From Actinomycetes bacterium (GTDB taxonomy: Bacteria > Actinomycetota > Actinomycetes > Propionibacteriales > Propionibacteriaceae): a stretch of 54,169 bases of DNA. The notes beneath the pieces are model-generated. The model did no database searches. It was not told where the DNA came from and was given only the letters and a program-made list of their open reading frames with translations. Shown one piece after another: positions 15,414 through 24,813 of the stretch. The position numbers and the translations under genes were made by a program. Location of the stretch: contig JAEZVO010000047.1 of assembly GCA_023443125.1 (NCBI GenBank), positions 1-54,169 of the forward strand, given 5' to 3'. Each line of letters begins with the position of its first letter. Positions within the stretch are counted from its first letter, which is position 1.

Positions 15414-16604
15414 TCAGTCGCGCCCGGCTGCGGCGAGCGCTTCCGCGTTACGGAGCACATCGACGACGAGTTGGAGCGCGATGGGGAAGGCGTCCTCGTC
15501 GAGGCCGAACGTGGGGGAGTGGTGGCTGGAGTCGAAGCCCTTCTCCGCGTTGCCGGCACCCACGAAGACGTAGGTGGCAGGAGCCGTGCGGGAAAACGCC
15601 GCGAAATCTTCGCCGCCGAGCATGGCAGGCTCGGCGATGACCTTGTCAGGCCAGCGTTTCGTCGCGAGCTCGCGCACGATCTGCGTGGGTGCAGGGGCGT
15701 TCCACGTCATGTCGTATCCGACGAGGTAGTCCAGCTCGCACGTGAGCCCAGGATTCGCGGCTTCGAGCCCGGCGCAGATGTCCTTGAACGCAGCCATCAC
15801 CTGCTCGCGCACCTCGTCGGAGTGGGTGCGTACCACGCCGCCCACGCTCGCTTCCGGAGGAATCACGTTGAGGGCTTGCTGCCTTCCCGCCTCCAGCCAG
15901 GTTGCGGTGACGACGGCCGGGTCGAGCCCGCCGATGCGCCGCGCCGGAATCTGCAGCAGCTGCTGGACGAGCGTCGTCGCAGCGAGCACTGCGTCGACGG
16001 AAAGCTCAGGCAGCGACGCATGCGCCCCCTTGCCCTGGAGATGCACCTCCCACAGGTCCGAGTTCGCTGAGGCCGGCCCATCCTTCACATCGACGGTGCC
16101 CGTCGGCAGGGTTGCCCAGTAGTGGAACCCGAAGATGTAGTCGAAATCGTCGAAGTAGCCGGTGGCGACCATCTCCTTCGCGCCGCCGGGAGGTGTCTCC
16201 TCGGCGTGCTGGAAGATGGCGACGATGGTGCCGTGCAGCTCGTCGAGATGGTCGGCAGCCCAGGCGAGCGCTGACATGACGGTGGCGGTGTGCCCATCGT
16301 GGCCACAGCCGTGCATGCGGCCAGGCACCTTCGACGCGAACTCCAGATCGGGGCGGTTCTCGGTCATAGCGAGGCCGTCGATATCTGCCCGCACACCCAC
16401 CTTCGGCCCCGGACGCCCGGTATCCAGTACGGCGACGAGGCTCGTCGGTGTGAGATTCTCGAGCTTCGCGTTCGGCACGCGGCGGGTGAGTTCGTCGCGA
16501 ATGTAGGCGACGGTCTGGTGCTCCTCGAACGACGCCTCCGGCCACTGGTGGAGGTGGCGTCGCCAGGTGAGGAGCTGTTCCAGGTATGGATGCAATTCAG
16601 ACAT
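15414..16604 (-). CDS. M20 family amidohydrolase (AbgB/hippurate hydrolase-like)
   Basis: The 396-residue metallopeptidase has the M20D metal-binding set: MHGCGHDGHTATV (Cys and His ligands), FQHAEETPPGG (Glu-Glu), GFHYW and a final SSHHSPTFG. It hydrolyses N-acyl or aminobenzoyl amino acids in its family. It lies 14 bases downstream of an AbgT-type transporter in the same operon, which suggests the substrate is p-aminobenzoyl-glutamate or a similar amide imported by that protein; this is inference from the neighbour. The start at ATG 16604 yields a normal length. Confidence 0.87.
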   Translation of the reverse strand: MSELHPYLEQLLTWRRHLHQWPEASFEEHQTVAYIRDELTRRVPNAKLENLTPTSLVAVLDTGRPGPKVGVRADIDGLAMTENRPDLEFASKVPGRMHGCGHDGHTATVMSALAWAADHLDELHGTIVAIFQHAEETPPGGAKEMVATGYFDDFDYIFGFHYWATLPTGTVDVKDGPASANSDLWEVHLQGKGAHASLPELSVDAVLAATTLVQQLLQIPARRIGGLDPAVVTATWLEAGRQQALNVIPPEASVGGVVRTHSDEVREQVMAAFKDICAGLEAANPGLTCELDYLVGYDMTWNAPAPTQIVRELATKRWPDKVIAEPAMLGGEDFAAFSRTAPATYVFVGAGNAEKGFDSSHHSPTFGLDEDAFPIALQLVVDVLRNAEALAAAGRD

Positions 16605-16618
16605 TGAACATCTCTTTC

Positions 16619-18163
16619 TTATCGCGGCAGCATGATCGGTCCATCAGGGCCGACAGGCAGGCCGATCAGGAACCAAACGATGAGCATGACTACCCATCCA
16701 ATACCCATCGCGAGGGAGTACGGGACGAGTGTTGAGATGAAGGTGCCGATGCCGATCTTCTTGTCGTATTTCTGTGCATAGCTGAGCACCAGCGCGAAGT
16801 AGGGGAACATCGGGGTGATGGGGTTGGTGATGGCGTCGCCGACGCGGTAGATCATCTGCGTGAACGCGGGGTGGTAGTCGAGCAGCATCATCATGGGTAC
16901 GAAGATCGGGGCCAGGATGGCCCACTTCGCCGATGCCGAGCCGATGAACAGGTTTACGAAGGCTGACAGGACGAAGATGCCGAGGATCAGCACGACGCCG
17001 TTCTGATCCTTGAGAAGATTCGCGCCCTTGATGGCGAGGATCGCACCCATGTTCGACGTCGAAATGTACGACAGCAACTGGGACGCGAAGAACACGACGA
17101 CGATAAAGTTCGCCATGGACGCCATGGACTCGACCATCATGTCGGTGGCGTCCTTCGACTTCTTGATGGAGCCGGTCATGATGCCGTACACCAGGCCAGG
17201 CACCAGGAACATGATTGACAGGATCAGGCCGATGCCATTCATGAGCGGTGACTGTGTGGTGAGCGAACCCGTCTCCGCGTTGCGCATGAACGAGCCCTCC
17301 GGAATGCAAGCCACGATGACGAGAGCAAACACGATAACGACAGAAATGATCGCCCACATGTTCGCCTTGCGCTGCAGGGGAGTGATCTCTTTGTCCTCGT
17401 GCACGTACTCGGGGTTGTCGTAGCTTCCCAGACGGGGCACGATGACCTTCGACGTCACCACCCACAAGATGGGGAGCAAAATGACGACGGATGCAGCGAT
17501 GAAGTACCAGTTCATGGGCACCGACGTCTGCAGGTTCGGGTCGATCATTTTGGCAGCTTCCCGCGTGAAGCCCTCCACGAGCGCGTCGGACATACCGATC
17601 ATCACGTTGGCTGCGAAACCTCCCACGGAGGCCGCGTAGGCGAGTGCGATGCCTGCAATGGGGTGCCAGCCGAGCTGGATGAAGATGAGCGCCGCGAGCG
17701 GGGGTAGCACGATGGGGGCCGCGTCGCCGGCGACGTTACCGAGGAGGCCGATGAACGCGATGGCTGGAATGACGAGCATCTTCGGCGCGCTGCGCATTGA
17801 GTGCGACAGCATGGTTTCGAACCAGCCCGAGCGTTCAGCGATGCCGATGCCGAGCATGATGATGAGCACCTGGCCGAGCGGGGCGAACGCGCCGAAGGTT
17901 GTGATCGCGTCGCCGAGCACGACGCGCATCCCGTCGGTGGTGAGGAGGTTCACCGCAGTGATGACCTCGCCGGTGCCGGGGTGGGTTGCGTTCCAGCCCA
18001 GACCGCCGGCGAGGAGTGACAGCAGCAGCGTGCCGAGGCAGAGGATCGCGAAGATGATGATGGGATCGGGCAGCTTGTTGCCCGTCCACTCGATGAAATC
18101 CAAAAATCGGTCGAGCATGCCCTTCTTTTTGGGCTTGTTCGCAGTGGTCGAATCAGTACTCAT
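16619..18163 (-). CDS. AbgT family transporter
   Basis: The 514-residue membrane protein matches the AbgT family, whose E. coli founder imports p-aminobenzoyl-glutamate; other members export sulfonamides. Multiple hydrophobic helices are evident, and the family texts WTGNKLPDP near residue 27, NVAGDAAPIVLPPLAA and GSASAKWAILAPIFVPM are present. ATG 18163 (MSTDSTT) is chosen because AAGGAGCC lies just before it; the upstream ATG at 18190 lacks such a site. The partner hydrolase follows directly, so uptake and hydrolysis are likely to serve folate-breakdown salvage. Confidence 0.9.
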   Translation of the reverse strand: MSTDSTTANKPKKKGMLDRFLDFIEWTGNKLPDPIIIFAILCLGTLLLSLLAGGLGWNATHPGTGEVITAVNLLTTDGMRVVLGDAITTFGAFAPLGQVLIIMLGIGIAERSGWFETMLSHSMRSAPKMLVIPAIAFIGLLGNVAGDAAPIVLPPLAALIFIQLGWHPIAGIALAYAASVGGFAANVMIGMSDALVEGFTREAAKMIDPNLQTSVPMNWYFIAASVVILLPILWVVTSKVIVPRLGSYDNPEYVHEDKEITPLQRKANMWAIISVVIVFALVIVACIPEGSFMRNAETGSLTTQSPLMNGIGLILSIMFLVPGLVYGIMTGSIKKSKDATDMMVESMASMANFIVVVFFASQLLSYISTSNMGAILAIKGANLLKDQNGVVLILGIFVLSAFVNLFIGSASAKWAILAPIFVPMMMLLDYHPAFTQMIYRVGDAITNPITPMFPYFALVLSYAQKYDKKIGIGTFISTLVPYSLAMGIGWVVMLIVWFLIGLPVGPDGPIMLPR

Positions 18164-18349
18164 GGTGGCTCCTTGGCTTGTCGGGGTCACATCCTTGTGG
18201 GTACTTGCAGCGTACGGAGGCTCACACTAACCACAAATGAGGTCGTCACGGCCGGGTACCACAATGTGGTAACGCCGCGACACGCCAACCGCTCGCTGCG
18301 GTGAGGGACGTCGTCGGGAAGTGGGCATGGCCGTGTTGGGACTGTTTTG

Positions 18350-18355
18350 TAGGCT
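18350..18355 (+). promoter_or_regulatory. -10 element, leaderless sppA
   Basis: TAGGCT lies six bases before ATG 18362 with no Shine-Dalgarno. Confidence 0.5.
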
Positions 18356-18361
18356 GGTTGC

Positions 18362-20047
18362 ATGCTGAACCCGTTGAATGCACTCCAGAATTTGCTGTCC
18401 AAGAAACCCGTCGTGCTTGAGCTCGACCTCGCCCGCGGGGTGCTGGAGGCCCGGCCGTCGAACCCGCTGCAGGCGATGCAGATGCTGAACATCACCACGA
18501 CGGGTGCCGTGCGTACCGTGCTCGGTGCGGCCGCGAAGGAAAGCAAGGTGAAGGGGCTGATCGTGCACGCCTCCGCGGCGGTGCGCATGCCGGTCACCAC
18601 GCTGGACGAGATTGCGCTGGAGATCGAACGTTTCGGGGTATCGAAGCCGACGGCGGTGTGGAGCGAGAGCTTCGGCGAGCTGGTGCCGTCGCTGGCGCTG
18701 TACAAGATGGCGACGGCTGCCCGCGAGGTGTGGCTGCAGCCTACCGGGGCGCTCAGCATCGGCGGCATCGAAGCGCAGATCGTGCTGTTCAAGGGTGGGC
18801 TGAACAAGCTCGGCATCGAGCCCGAGTTTGGTAAACGCCACGAATACAAGACGGCGGCCGACCGCTTTGCCGCCGACGAAGTGACACCCGAGAACCGCGA
18901 GATGATGACCGCCATCGTCGAATCCATCGTCGATGACGGTGTGCGTGTCATCGCCGAGCGCCGCAACGTAGACGAGAGCGTCGTGCGTTCCATCGTCGAC
19001 GAGGGAGCCATCGACGCCAGCCGCGCACTCGAGCTGGGGCTCATCGACAAGGTGGGGTACCGCGACGAGGCCTACGCCAGCCTGCTGCAGCGCTGGGGAG
19101 TTGAGCCGGAGCATCTGCTGTACGTCAACCGCTACGCGGCCAAATCCAACATCCAGCGCGCGGTGACCCGTCGCAACCGCAAAAAGATCGGCGTCGTCCC
19201 CGTGCACGGCGGCATCGTCACCGGGCGCGGCAGCAGCGGGGTGCAGGGGCAGAACGTGGGCTCCGACGTCATCGATGAGCAGCTGCGTGCTGTGATCCGC
19301 GACGACGACATCGTCGCCGCTGTGCTCGACGTCGATTCGCCCGGTGGGTCGGCCGTCGCATCTGACTTCATCCGCCGCTGCGTGCTCGCCGTGCGGGAAG
19401 CGGGCAAGCCAGTGGTGGCGCGCATGGGCGCGTACGCGGCGTCGGGTGGCTACTACGTGTCGATGGGCGCCGACGAGATCGTCGCGCTGCCCACTACCTT
19501 GACCGGATCGATTGGCGTTGTCGCCGGCAAATTCGTCACGCAGGGACTCTACGACAAGCTCGGGCTCGTGCGGGAGTCGATCACCGTCGACAAGGGCGCG
19601 GCGGCGCTGTCCGACGCGCAGCCCATGGACGACGAAGCGTGGGAGCGGCTCAACGCCTGGCTGGACCGCGTCTACCTGGATTTCACCACGTTCGCCGCGA
19701 ATGACCGCGGGATGGAGTACGAGCGGCTCGAATCGCTCGCGCGCGGCCGGGTGTGGACGGGCGCGCAGGCTGCTGAGCACGGACTGATCGACCACGTCGG
19801 CGGCCGACGCCTGGCCCTGGAACGCGCCGCCGCGCTAGCGGGCGTCGGCATTGACGACGTCGTGGTCACCCCCGTCGGGCACGGTGGGCTGCTTGCGAAG
19901 TATCTGCCCGCGCAGTCGTCGGAGAGCGTTGGTTCAGCCGGCGCAAGCCCTCTCAGCGTCGAATCCGTGCTCGACGGTGTGCTCGCCCGGGCCGGAATTC
20001 GCTCGGCGGGTGTGCTCGGCATGCCGGTGCTGTTCTCTCTTCGCTGA
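18362..20047 (+). CDS. sppA: Signal peptide peptidase SppA, long (67K) type
   Basis: This 561-residue serine protease of family S49 degrades leftover signal peptides in the membrane. It has the duplicated architecture of the long form. The second half carries the substrate-binding VDSPGGSA and the catalytic Ser segment YAASGGYYVSMGADEI, and the first half supplies the likely general-base Lys near HEYKTAADRFAAD. The N-terminus shows no obvious membrane helix, which is unusual for E. coli SppA but common in actinobacterial versions. ATG 18362 follows a -10 element by six bases. Confidence 0.88.
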   Translation: MLNPLNALQNLLSKKPVVLELDLARGVLEARPSNPLQAMQMLNITTTGAVRTVLGAAAKESKVKGLIVHASAAVRMPVTTLDEIALEIERFGVSKPTAVWSESFGELVPSLALYKMATAAREVWLQPTGALSIGGIEAQIVLFKGGLNKLGIEPEFGKRHEYKTAADRFAADEVTPENREMMTAIVESIVDDGVRVIAERRNVDESVVRSIVDEGAIDASRALELGLIDKVGYRDEAYASLLQRWGVEPEHLLYVNRYAAKSNIQRAVTRRNRKKIGVVPVHGGIVTGRGSSGVQGQNVGSDVIDEQLRAVIRDDDIVAAVLDVDSPGGSAVASDFIRRCVLAVREAGKPVVARMGAYAASGGYYVSMGADEIVALPTTLTGSIGVVAGKFVTQGLYDKLGLVRESITVDKGAAALSDAQPMDDEAWERLNAWLDRVYLDFTTFAANDRGMEYERLESLARGRVWTGAQAAEHGLIDHVGGRRLALERAAALAGVGIDDVVVTPVGHGGLLAKYLPAQSSESVGSAGASPLSVESVLDGVLARAGIRSAGVLGMPVLFSLR

Positions 20048-20091
20048 ACGTGCAGCGGGCTTGGAGGTTTGGGTAGGCCGCCGCACTCTCG

Positions 20092-20097
20092 TAGAAT
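20092..20097 (+). promoter_or_regulatory. -10 element upstream of the VanW gene
   Basis: TAGAAT lies 40 bases before GTG 20138. No convincing -35 box is visible at the right distance. Confidence 0.45.
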
Positions 20098-20137
20098 TAC
20101 CGACGCCGCGACGCGAGGCAAAGTTGAAGGGTGACGG

Positions 20138-21841
20138 GTGGCTGGGAATACGAAGCGCAGAACCAAACTGTGGGTGGGCATCGGAACTGGTGCCTTCGTC
20201 TTGCTGCTTGCCGCGGCCTACGTCACGGCGTATCTCGTCGCCGGCGACCAGGTTCCGCCCAAGGCCAGTGTCCAGAACGTTGCGATTGGTGGGTTGAGCC
20301 TGGCCGATGCGCAGCAGAAGCTTCGCGACGAGTTGGCCGAGAGCGCCGAAGCGCCCATCACTCTCGCCCACAACGACGTAACGGTGGAGCTGCCGCTGGC
20401 AGAGTCGGGGCTCAGCATCGATTGGGCCGCGACGGTGGAGCAAGCCGGCGGTGGCGCCAGCTGGAACCCGGTGAACCTCTATCGCGCATTGACTGGCGGC
20501 GAACCGGTGGAACTGGTGCGCAACATCGACGAGGAAGCGCTCAACAAAGCGGTTTCTGACGCCGCCGCCAACTTCGACAAGGAAGCCACCGACGCCACCA
20601 TCACGCTGAAGGAAGGCAAGGTGGCCACCACTGAGGCCGAAGAAGGCATCAAGCTCAAGGTTGACGAGAGCGTCACTGCCGTCAAGGACGCATTCGAGGC
20701 CGGCAAGCACGAGGCCGCGGCGAATGTCGAGGTGATCGCGCCAGGCGTGAGCAACGACGACGTGCAGAGCTTTCGTGAAGGGGCGCTCAAGCAGGCGCTG
20801 ACTGGCCCTATCTCCCTCACGAGCAAGAACGGCACGATCGACATCGCCGAGGCAGATCTGCCGAAGCTGCTTACCCTCACGGGTAGCGGGAAGAACCTTG
20901 CGGTCGGCATCGACGAGGCTGCGGTGAAGAAGGCCACTGAGGGAGGGCTGAAGAAGCTCAACCAGAAGGGCCCAAAGTCAGCGAGCTACCAGTTCAAGGA
21001 TGGCGGCATCGCCGTCGTGCCGAGCAAGCCTGGCCTGGTTGTTGAACAGCAGAGTGTGGTCGATGCGTTTAAGCAGGCAGTCAGCGGCCCGGAGCGTACC
21101 GTGGAGCTCAAAGCACAGGAGAAAGAGCCCGAGTTCAGCACCGCTGCGGCGGAGAAGGTGAAGCCGAAGGAAGTGATCGGTGAATTCACCACCCAGTATC
21201 CGCACGCCTCGTACCGCAACACCAACATCGGCACCGCGGCAAAGCGGATCAACGGCACTGTGCTCATGCCTGGCGAGACATTCAGCATGAACAACACCGT
21301 TGGGCAGCGCACAGAGGAGAATGGCTTCACCTCCGGGTACGTGATCAACGGCGGTAACCTCGTGAAGGAAACGGGCGGCGGCGTCTCGCAGGTAGCGACG
21401 ACGCTGTTCAACGCAGGGTTCTTCGCCGGATTTGAAGACGTAGAACACAAGCCGCACTCGCTCTACTTCCCGCGGTATCCCGCTGGGCGCGAGGCGACGG
21501 TGTACTACGGCTCGGTAGACCTGCGCTTCAAGAACAACACCAAGTACCCCGCGATCATCCAGGGGTACACCAACCCGTCGTCGAGCGGGAAGCGCGGTTC
21601 GGTGACCTTCAAGATTTGGTCGATCAAAACCTGGGACAAGGTGGAATCGTCGCCGCTAGTGAAGTCGGGGTACTACTCGGGCTCCACCCGCGTCTCGCAC
21701 GCAGCCAACTGTGAACCGCAGAGCTCGATTCAAGGCTTCACAGTGAACTACAAACGCCTGTTCTACAAGGGCGGCAAGGTTGTGAAGGAAGAACCCTTCA
21801 AGTGGAAGTACGACGCGGGCGACCGCATCACCTGCGCCTGA
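20138..21841 (+). CDS. VanW family protein with peptidoglycan-binding-like domains
   Basis: The 567-residue protein has a cytoplasmic RRTK start, one transmembrane helix (about residues 11-35) and a long extracytoplasmic part. Two PG_binding_4-like repeats (VQNVAIGGLSLADAQQKL and the corresponding later copy) lead to a VanW domain from about residue 345 with the family's NTNIGTAAKRINGTVLMPGE, then TFSMN, GGGVSQVATTLFNA, YFPRYPAGREAT and RFKNNT. It is probably bound to the cell wall; VanW proteins have no agreed biochemical activity. GTG 20138 with TTGAAGGG upstream is the chosen start. Confidence 0.9.
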   Translation: MAGNTKRRTKLWVGIGTGAFVLLLAAAYVTAYLVAGDQVPPKASVQNVAIGGLSLADAQQKLRDELAESAEAPITLAHNDVTVELPLAESGLSIDWAATVEQAGGGASWNPVNLYRALTGGEPVELVRNIDEEALNKAVSDAAANFDKEATDATITLKEGKVATTEAEEGIKLKVDESVTAVKDAFEAGKHEAAANVEVIAPGVSNDDVQSFREGALKQALTGPISLTSKNGTIDIAEADLPKLLTLTGSGKNLAVGIDEAAVKKATEGGLKKLNQKGPKSASYQFKDGGIAVVPSKPGLVVEQQSVVDAFKQAVSGPERTVELKAQEKEPEFSTAAAEKVKPKEVIGEFTTQYPHASYRNTNIGTAAKRINGTVLMPGETFSMNNTVGQRTEENGFTSGYVINGGNLVKETGGGVSQVATTLFNAGFFAGFEDVEHKPHSLYFPRYPAGREATVYYGSVDLRFKNNTKYPAIIQGYTNPSSSGKRGSVTFKIWSIKTWDKVESSPLVKSGYYSGSTRVSHAANCEPQSSIQGFTVNYKRLFYKGGKVVKEEPFKWKYDAGDRITCA

Positions 21842-21920
21842 CGCCACGCGTGGCGTGCGTGTGCTTCCCCGTGAATGCGGGGCTAAGCTTGGAGCCGAGC
21901 TTCGAACGAGGAGAACTTTC

Positions 21921-22238
21921 GTGACCTACATCATCGCTTTGCCCTGCGTCGACGTGAAAGACCGCGCCTGCGTGGACGAGTGCCCCGTCGACTGCATCTA
22001 CGAGGGCAACCGCATGCTCTACATCCACCCGGATGAATGCGTTGACTGCGGTGCCTGCGAGCCGGTCTGCCCTGTTGAGGCCATCTACTACGAAGACGAC
22101 GTTCCCGAAGACCAGGCGAAATTCTACGATGTCAACGTGGAATTCTTCGACGAGATCGGTTCCCCGGGTGGCGCTGCCAAGCTTGGCGTCATCGACAAGG
22201 ATCACCCGATCGTCGAGGCGCTTCCTCCGCAGGCCTGA
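21921..22238 (+). CDS. fdxA: 7Fe ferredoxin
   Basis: The 105-residue electron carrier has the Cys pattern of seven-iron ferredoxins: C9, C17, C21 and C25 in the first half and C40, C43, C46 and C50 in a CxxCxxCxxxCP motif, binding a 3Fe-4S and a 4Fe-4S cluster. GTG 21921 has ACGAGGAGAA upstream; the longer reading from 21855 is not supported. The gene lies two bases before dapC, a pairing conserved in actinobacteria (fdxC-Rv1178 in M. tuberculosis), though the reason for the link is unclear. Confidence 0.93.
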   Translation: MTYIIALPCVDVKDRACVDECPVDCIYEGNRMLYIHPDECVDCGACEPVCPVEAIYYEDDVPEDQAKFYDVNVEFFDEIGSPGGAAKLGVIDKDHPIVEALPPQA

Positions 22239-22240
22239 CC

Positions 22241-23326
22241 ATGCTTGAGCTCCCCAGCTTCCCCTGGGATTCCCTGGCCTCTGCGAAGGATCGCGCCAAC
22301 GAGCATCCCGGGGGCATCGTCGACCTGTCCGTGGGTACGCCCGTCGACGACACACCCGACGTGGCGCGCCAGGCGCTCGCCGAGGCGTCGAACGCGCACG
22401 GATATCCGACGGTATGGGGCACCCCTGAATGCCGAGAGAGCATCGTCTGGTACATGCAGCGCCGATGGGGCGCCGTCGGGCTCACCCACGAGCATGTGAT
22501 GCCCGTGGTGGGCACGAAGGAGATCGTCGGCTGGTTACCCACGTTGCTTGGGTTGGAGGGCGGCGACGTCGTCGCGTTCCCGGAAGAGGCGTACCCCACG
22601 TACGAAATCGGCGCCCTGGCGCGTGGGCTCCAGGCGCAGCCGTGCGACGACCCGGCCGCGCTCTCACCGCAGACCGCGCTCATCTGGATCAACTCGCCCT
22701 CGAACCCGACGGGGCGCGTTCTGTCCGTCGAGGAGCTGCGGGCGTTCGTGCAGCGAGCGCGTGAGCTAGGGGCTGTGCTAGCCAGCGACGAGTGCTACGG
22801 GGAGTTCGGCTGGGACGCGGAGCCTGTCTCGGTGCTCGACACGCGAGTCAACGACGGCGACCTCACGGGCTTGCTTGCGGTGCACTCGGTGTCCAAACGC
22901 TCGAATGCCGCCGGCTACCGCGCGGGGTTCGTCGTCGGCGACCCGGAGCTCGTGCAGGGGCTTGTCACGGTGCGGAAACACCTCGGCATGATGGTCCCTG
23001 CCCCGGTGCAGGCCGCACTGGCCGCGATGCTGGACGACGAACAGCATGTCGAGGCTCAACGCGAGCGCTACCTCGCTCGCCGTGCTGTGCTCCGCCCCGC
23101 GCTAGAGGCTGCAGGGTTCACCATCGACCACTCCGAGGGCTCGCTGTATCTGTGGGCTACCCGAGGCGAGCATTGCCGTGCGACGGTGAACTGGCTCGCC
23201 GAACGGGGCATCCTCGTCGCGCCCGGCGATTTCTACGGCCCGAAGGCCGCCAACCACGTGCGCGTAGCGCTCACCGCCACCGACGAGCGCATCGCTGCTG
23301 CGGCAGAGCGCCTTCGCAGCGCGTAA
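22241..23326 (+). CDS. dapC: Succinyldiaminopimelate transaminase
   Basis: The 361-residue PLP enzyme of fold type I makes N-succinyl-LL-diaminopimelate from the 6-oxo precursor in lysine and cell-wall precursor synthesis. It shows the Asn-Pro region (INSPSNPTG), the Asp/Tyr pair (SDECYGEF) and the PLP-binding Lys within SVSKRSNAAGYR near residue 219. The DapC assignment rests on the actinobacterial sequence style and on its position right behind fdxA; aspartate aminotransferase-like activity would be the alternative. dapD, dapE and dapA are also in the window. Confidence 0.88.
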   Translation: MLELPSFPWDSLASAKDRANEHPGGIVDLSVGTPVDDTPDVARQALAEASNAHGYPTVWGTPECRESIVWYMQRRWGAVGLTHEHVMPVVGTKEIVGWLPTLLGLEGGDVVAFPEEAYPTYEIGALARGLQAQPCDDPAALSPQTALIWINSPSNPTGRVLSVEELRAFVQRARELGAVLASDECYGEFGWDAEPVSVLDTRVNDGDLTGLLAVHSVSKRSNAAGYRAGFVVGDPELVQGLVTVRKHLGMMVPAPVQAALAAMLDDEQHVEAQRERYLARRAVLRPALEAAGFTIDHSEGSLYLWATRGEHCRATVNWLAERGILVAPGDFYGPKAANHVRVALTATDERIAAAAERLRSA

Positions 23327-23459
23327 CTCGAGCTCTGTAGATGGCGCGCCAAAGCGCGCTGCCCTCAGATCATTCGTTGATCCGCGCCGCTGGCCCCTCC
23401 GACGAAGTACACTGCCTCATAGCTGCCTTTCAATATGCAAATATGTGCAACGTGACGCC

Positions 23460-23485
23460 ATAGAGGTATATAAATATAGGCAGGT
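23460..23485 (+). promoter_or_regulatory. AT-rich promoter region of the GH76 locus
   Basis: In a gene-free stretch (23327-23505) the composition drops sharply in GC. GAGGTATATAAATATAGG contains a strong -10-like TATAAA and a partial palindrome; TGCAAC lies 17 bases upstream as a weak -35 candidate. TGCAAATATGTGCA, just before it, is a second imperfect palindrome that could be an operator. Neither palindrome clearly matches the one at 25927. Confidence 0.45.
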
Positions 23486-23505
23486 CTAGTTCCGGAGGAG
23501 TAACT

Positions 23506-23595
23506 ATGACGAGCATCGTCCCCAGCGCAGGGGGCCAAGGTGAACTCCGCGAACGATGCGAAGCGGCCCTGACGCTGCTTGTTCAACGTGGATGA
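23506..23595 (+). CDS. Possible 29-residue leader peptide of the GH76 gene
   Basis: An ATG preceded by an almost perfect Shine-Dalgarno (GGAGGAG, six bases away) opens a short frame, MTSIVPSAGGQGELRERCEA followed by ALTLLVQRG, ending at TGA 23593. It is better signalled than many real genes here. It resembles no family known to me. It might be a regulatory leader for the lipoprotein gene 47 bases downstream, or a relic of an older gene start. Confidence 0.4.
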   Translation: MTSIVPSAGGQGELRERCEAALTLLVQRG

Positions 23596-23642
23596 GTGCT
23601 CTGGGCCGTCGAGGTCGAAACCAGCGAAGAAAGGAACCGGAG

Positions 23643-24800
23643 ATGGAAATCTCAAGACGATTCTTTAGCGGGGCCATGATCGGCGGCATTGCGGCGTCGC
23701 TGTCAGCGTGTTCAGCAACACCGACCAAAGGGTCTTCCAACTCGCCGTGGAATGACCGGGCGGATGTGGCGCAGGAGAGCCTCAAGCACTTCTTCGAGGC
23801 TCCGGAGCCCCAATTCCTGCACAACACATACCCAGACCCTGATGACGAGGTGCTCAACTACTGGTGGTTGGCGCACGTCGTCGACGTTCGCGTAGATGCG
23901 TGGCATCGCACGGGCGAGCGCGAGTGGCTGGAGCAAGCAGAGCACACCGTAGACAACATCATCCAGCAAAACGGCGGGGAGCTCTTCAACGAGTATTTCG
24001 ATGACATGCTTTGGCTGGGCCTCTCCTCGCTTCGTTTGTACGACGCTTCAGGCGACGACGCGCACCTGCAGCGGACCCTGGACCTTTGGGAGCACATCAA
24101 CAAATTCGGTTGGAATGACATCCAGGGCGAGAGCGTGTGTTGGCGGAAGATGTCTCAGGGCTATAAGAACACTCCCGCGAATGCGCCCTTCATCATCTTG
24201 GGCAATCGGCTGCTCAATCGCGAGGTTGATCTCCCTCATGCCGAGCGTTGCGATGTGGCCCTGCAGTGGATGCGAGACACACTCGTCCAGGACGACGGCT
24301 TCGTCGCCGATGGAATCAATCGGGAAGACGACGGCAAGGTCGACGTGGACTGGAAATTCACCTACAACCAGGGTGTTTGGATCGGCGCTCTCGTCGAGAC
24401 AGCAGCTCGCACGAACGACGCCAGCCTGATCCAGGAAGCGGCACGCACAGCATCGACTTGTCTCGACATTTTCGAAGAATCAGGGGTGCTGCTCGACCAC
24501 GGCGACGGTGGGGACCTCGGGCTGTTCCAAGGTATCTGCTACCGGTACTTGGGATTGCTCTACGACGTGCTCGACGAGGAAGACGCCGTTCGTGATGAGA
24601 TTGAGAAACTGGTCACCTCTGCGACGGACACGCTGTGGAAGACATCCCTGAAGGACGACTACCTGCTCCCATCCAACGACTGGCGTAAGCCTGCTGAACC
24701 GCAGACGTCGTACTCGACGTTGCTCAGCGCCATGATGGCGGTCGAGCTGCGAGCGCGAATGGAAGAAGGCCGCGACGCAGACACTCGGAAAGCGAAATAG
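23643..24800 (+). CDS. GH76 family glycoside hydrolase, lipoprotein
   Basis: The 385-residue protein resembles glycoside hydrolase family 76, alpha-1,6-mannanases that cut alpha-mannan backbones. The paired catalytic Asp are seen in EYFDDMLWLGL at residues 120-121, with supporting family text VCWRKMSQGYKNTPANA, TYNQGVWIG and GVLLDHGDGGDLGLFQGICYR (GDGGD-x-x-x-F-x-G-I). SRRFF followed by a hydrophobic stretch and SAC (Cys 23) suggests a lipoprotein, possibly Tat-exported. ATG 23643 has AAAGGA upstream. The convergent GntR/LacI-type regulator is the likely controller. Targets may be fungal or host mannans or the cell's own lipomannan. Confidence 0.85.
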   Translation: MEISRRFFSGAMIGGIAASLSACSATPTKGSSNSPWNDRADVAQESLKHFFEAPEPQFLHNTYPDPDDEVLNYWWLAHVVDVRVDAWHRTGEREWLEQAEHTVDNIIQQNGGELFNEYFDDMLWLGLSSLRLYDASGDDAHLQRTLDLWEHINKFGWNDIQGESVCWRKMSQGYKNTPANAPFIILGNRLLNREVDLPHAERCDVALQWMRDTLVQDDGFVADGINREDDGKVDVDWKFTYNQGVWIGALVETAARTNDASLIQEAARTASTCLDIFEESGVLLDHGDGGDLGLFQGICYRYLGLLYDVLDEEDAVRDEIEKLVTSATDTLWKTSLKDDYLLPSNDWRKPAEPQTSYSTLLSAMMAVELRARMEEGRDADTRKAK

Positions 24801-24813
24801 CGCTGTGGGGGCC

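Noticed and set aside
18227..19795. 522-residue minus-strand frame opposite sppA
   Set aside because: SppA motifs on the plus strand explain the open frame; it arises from high GC.
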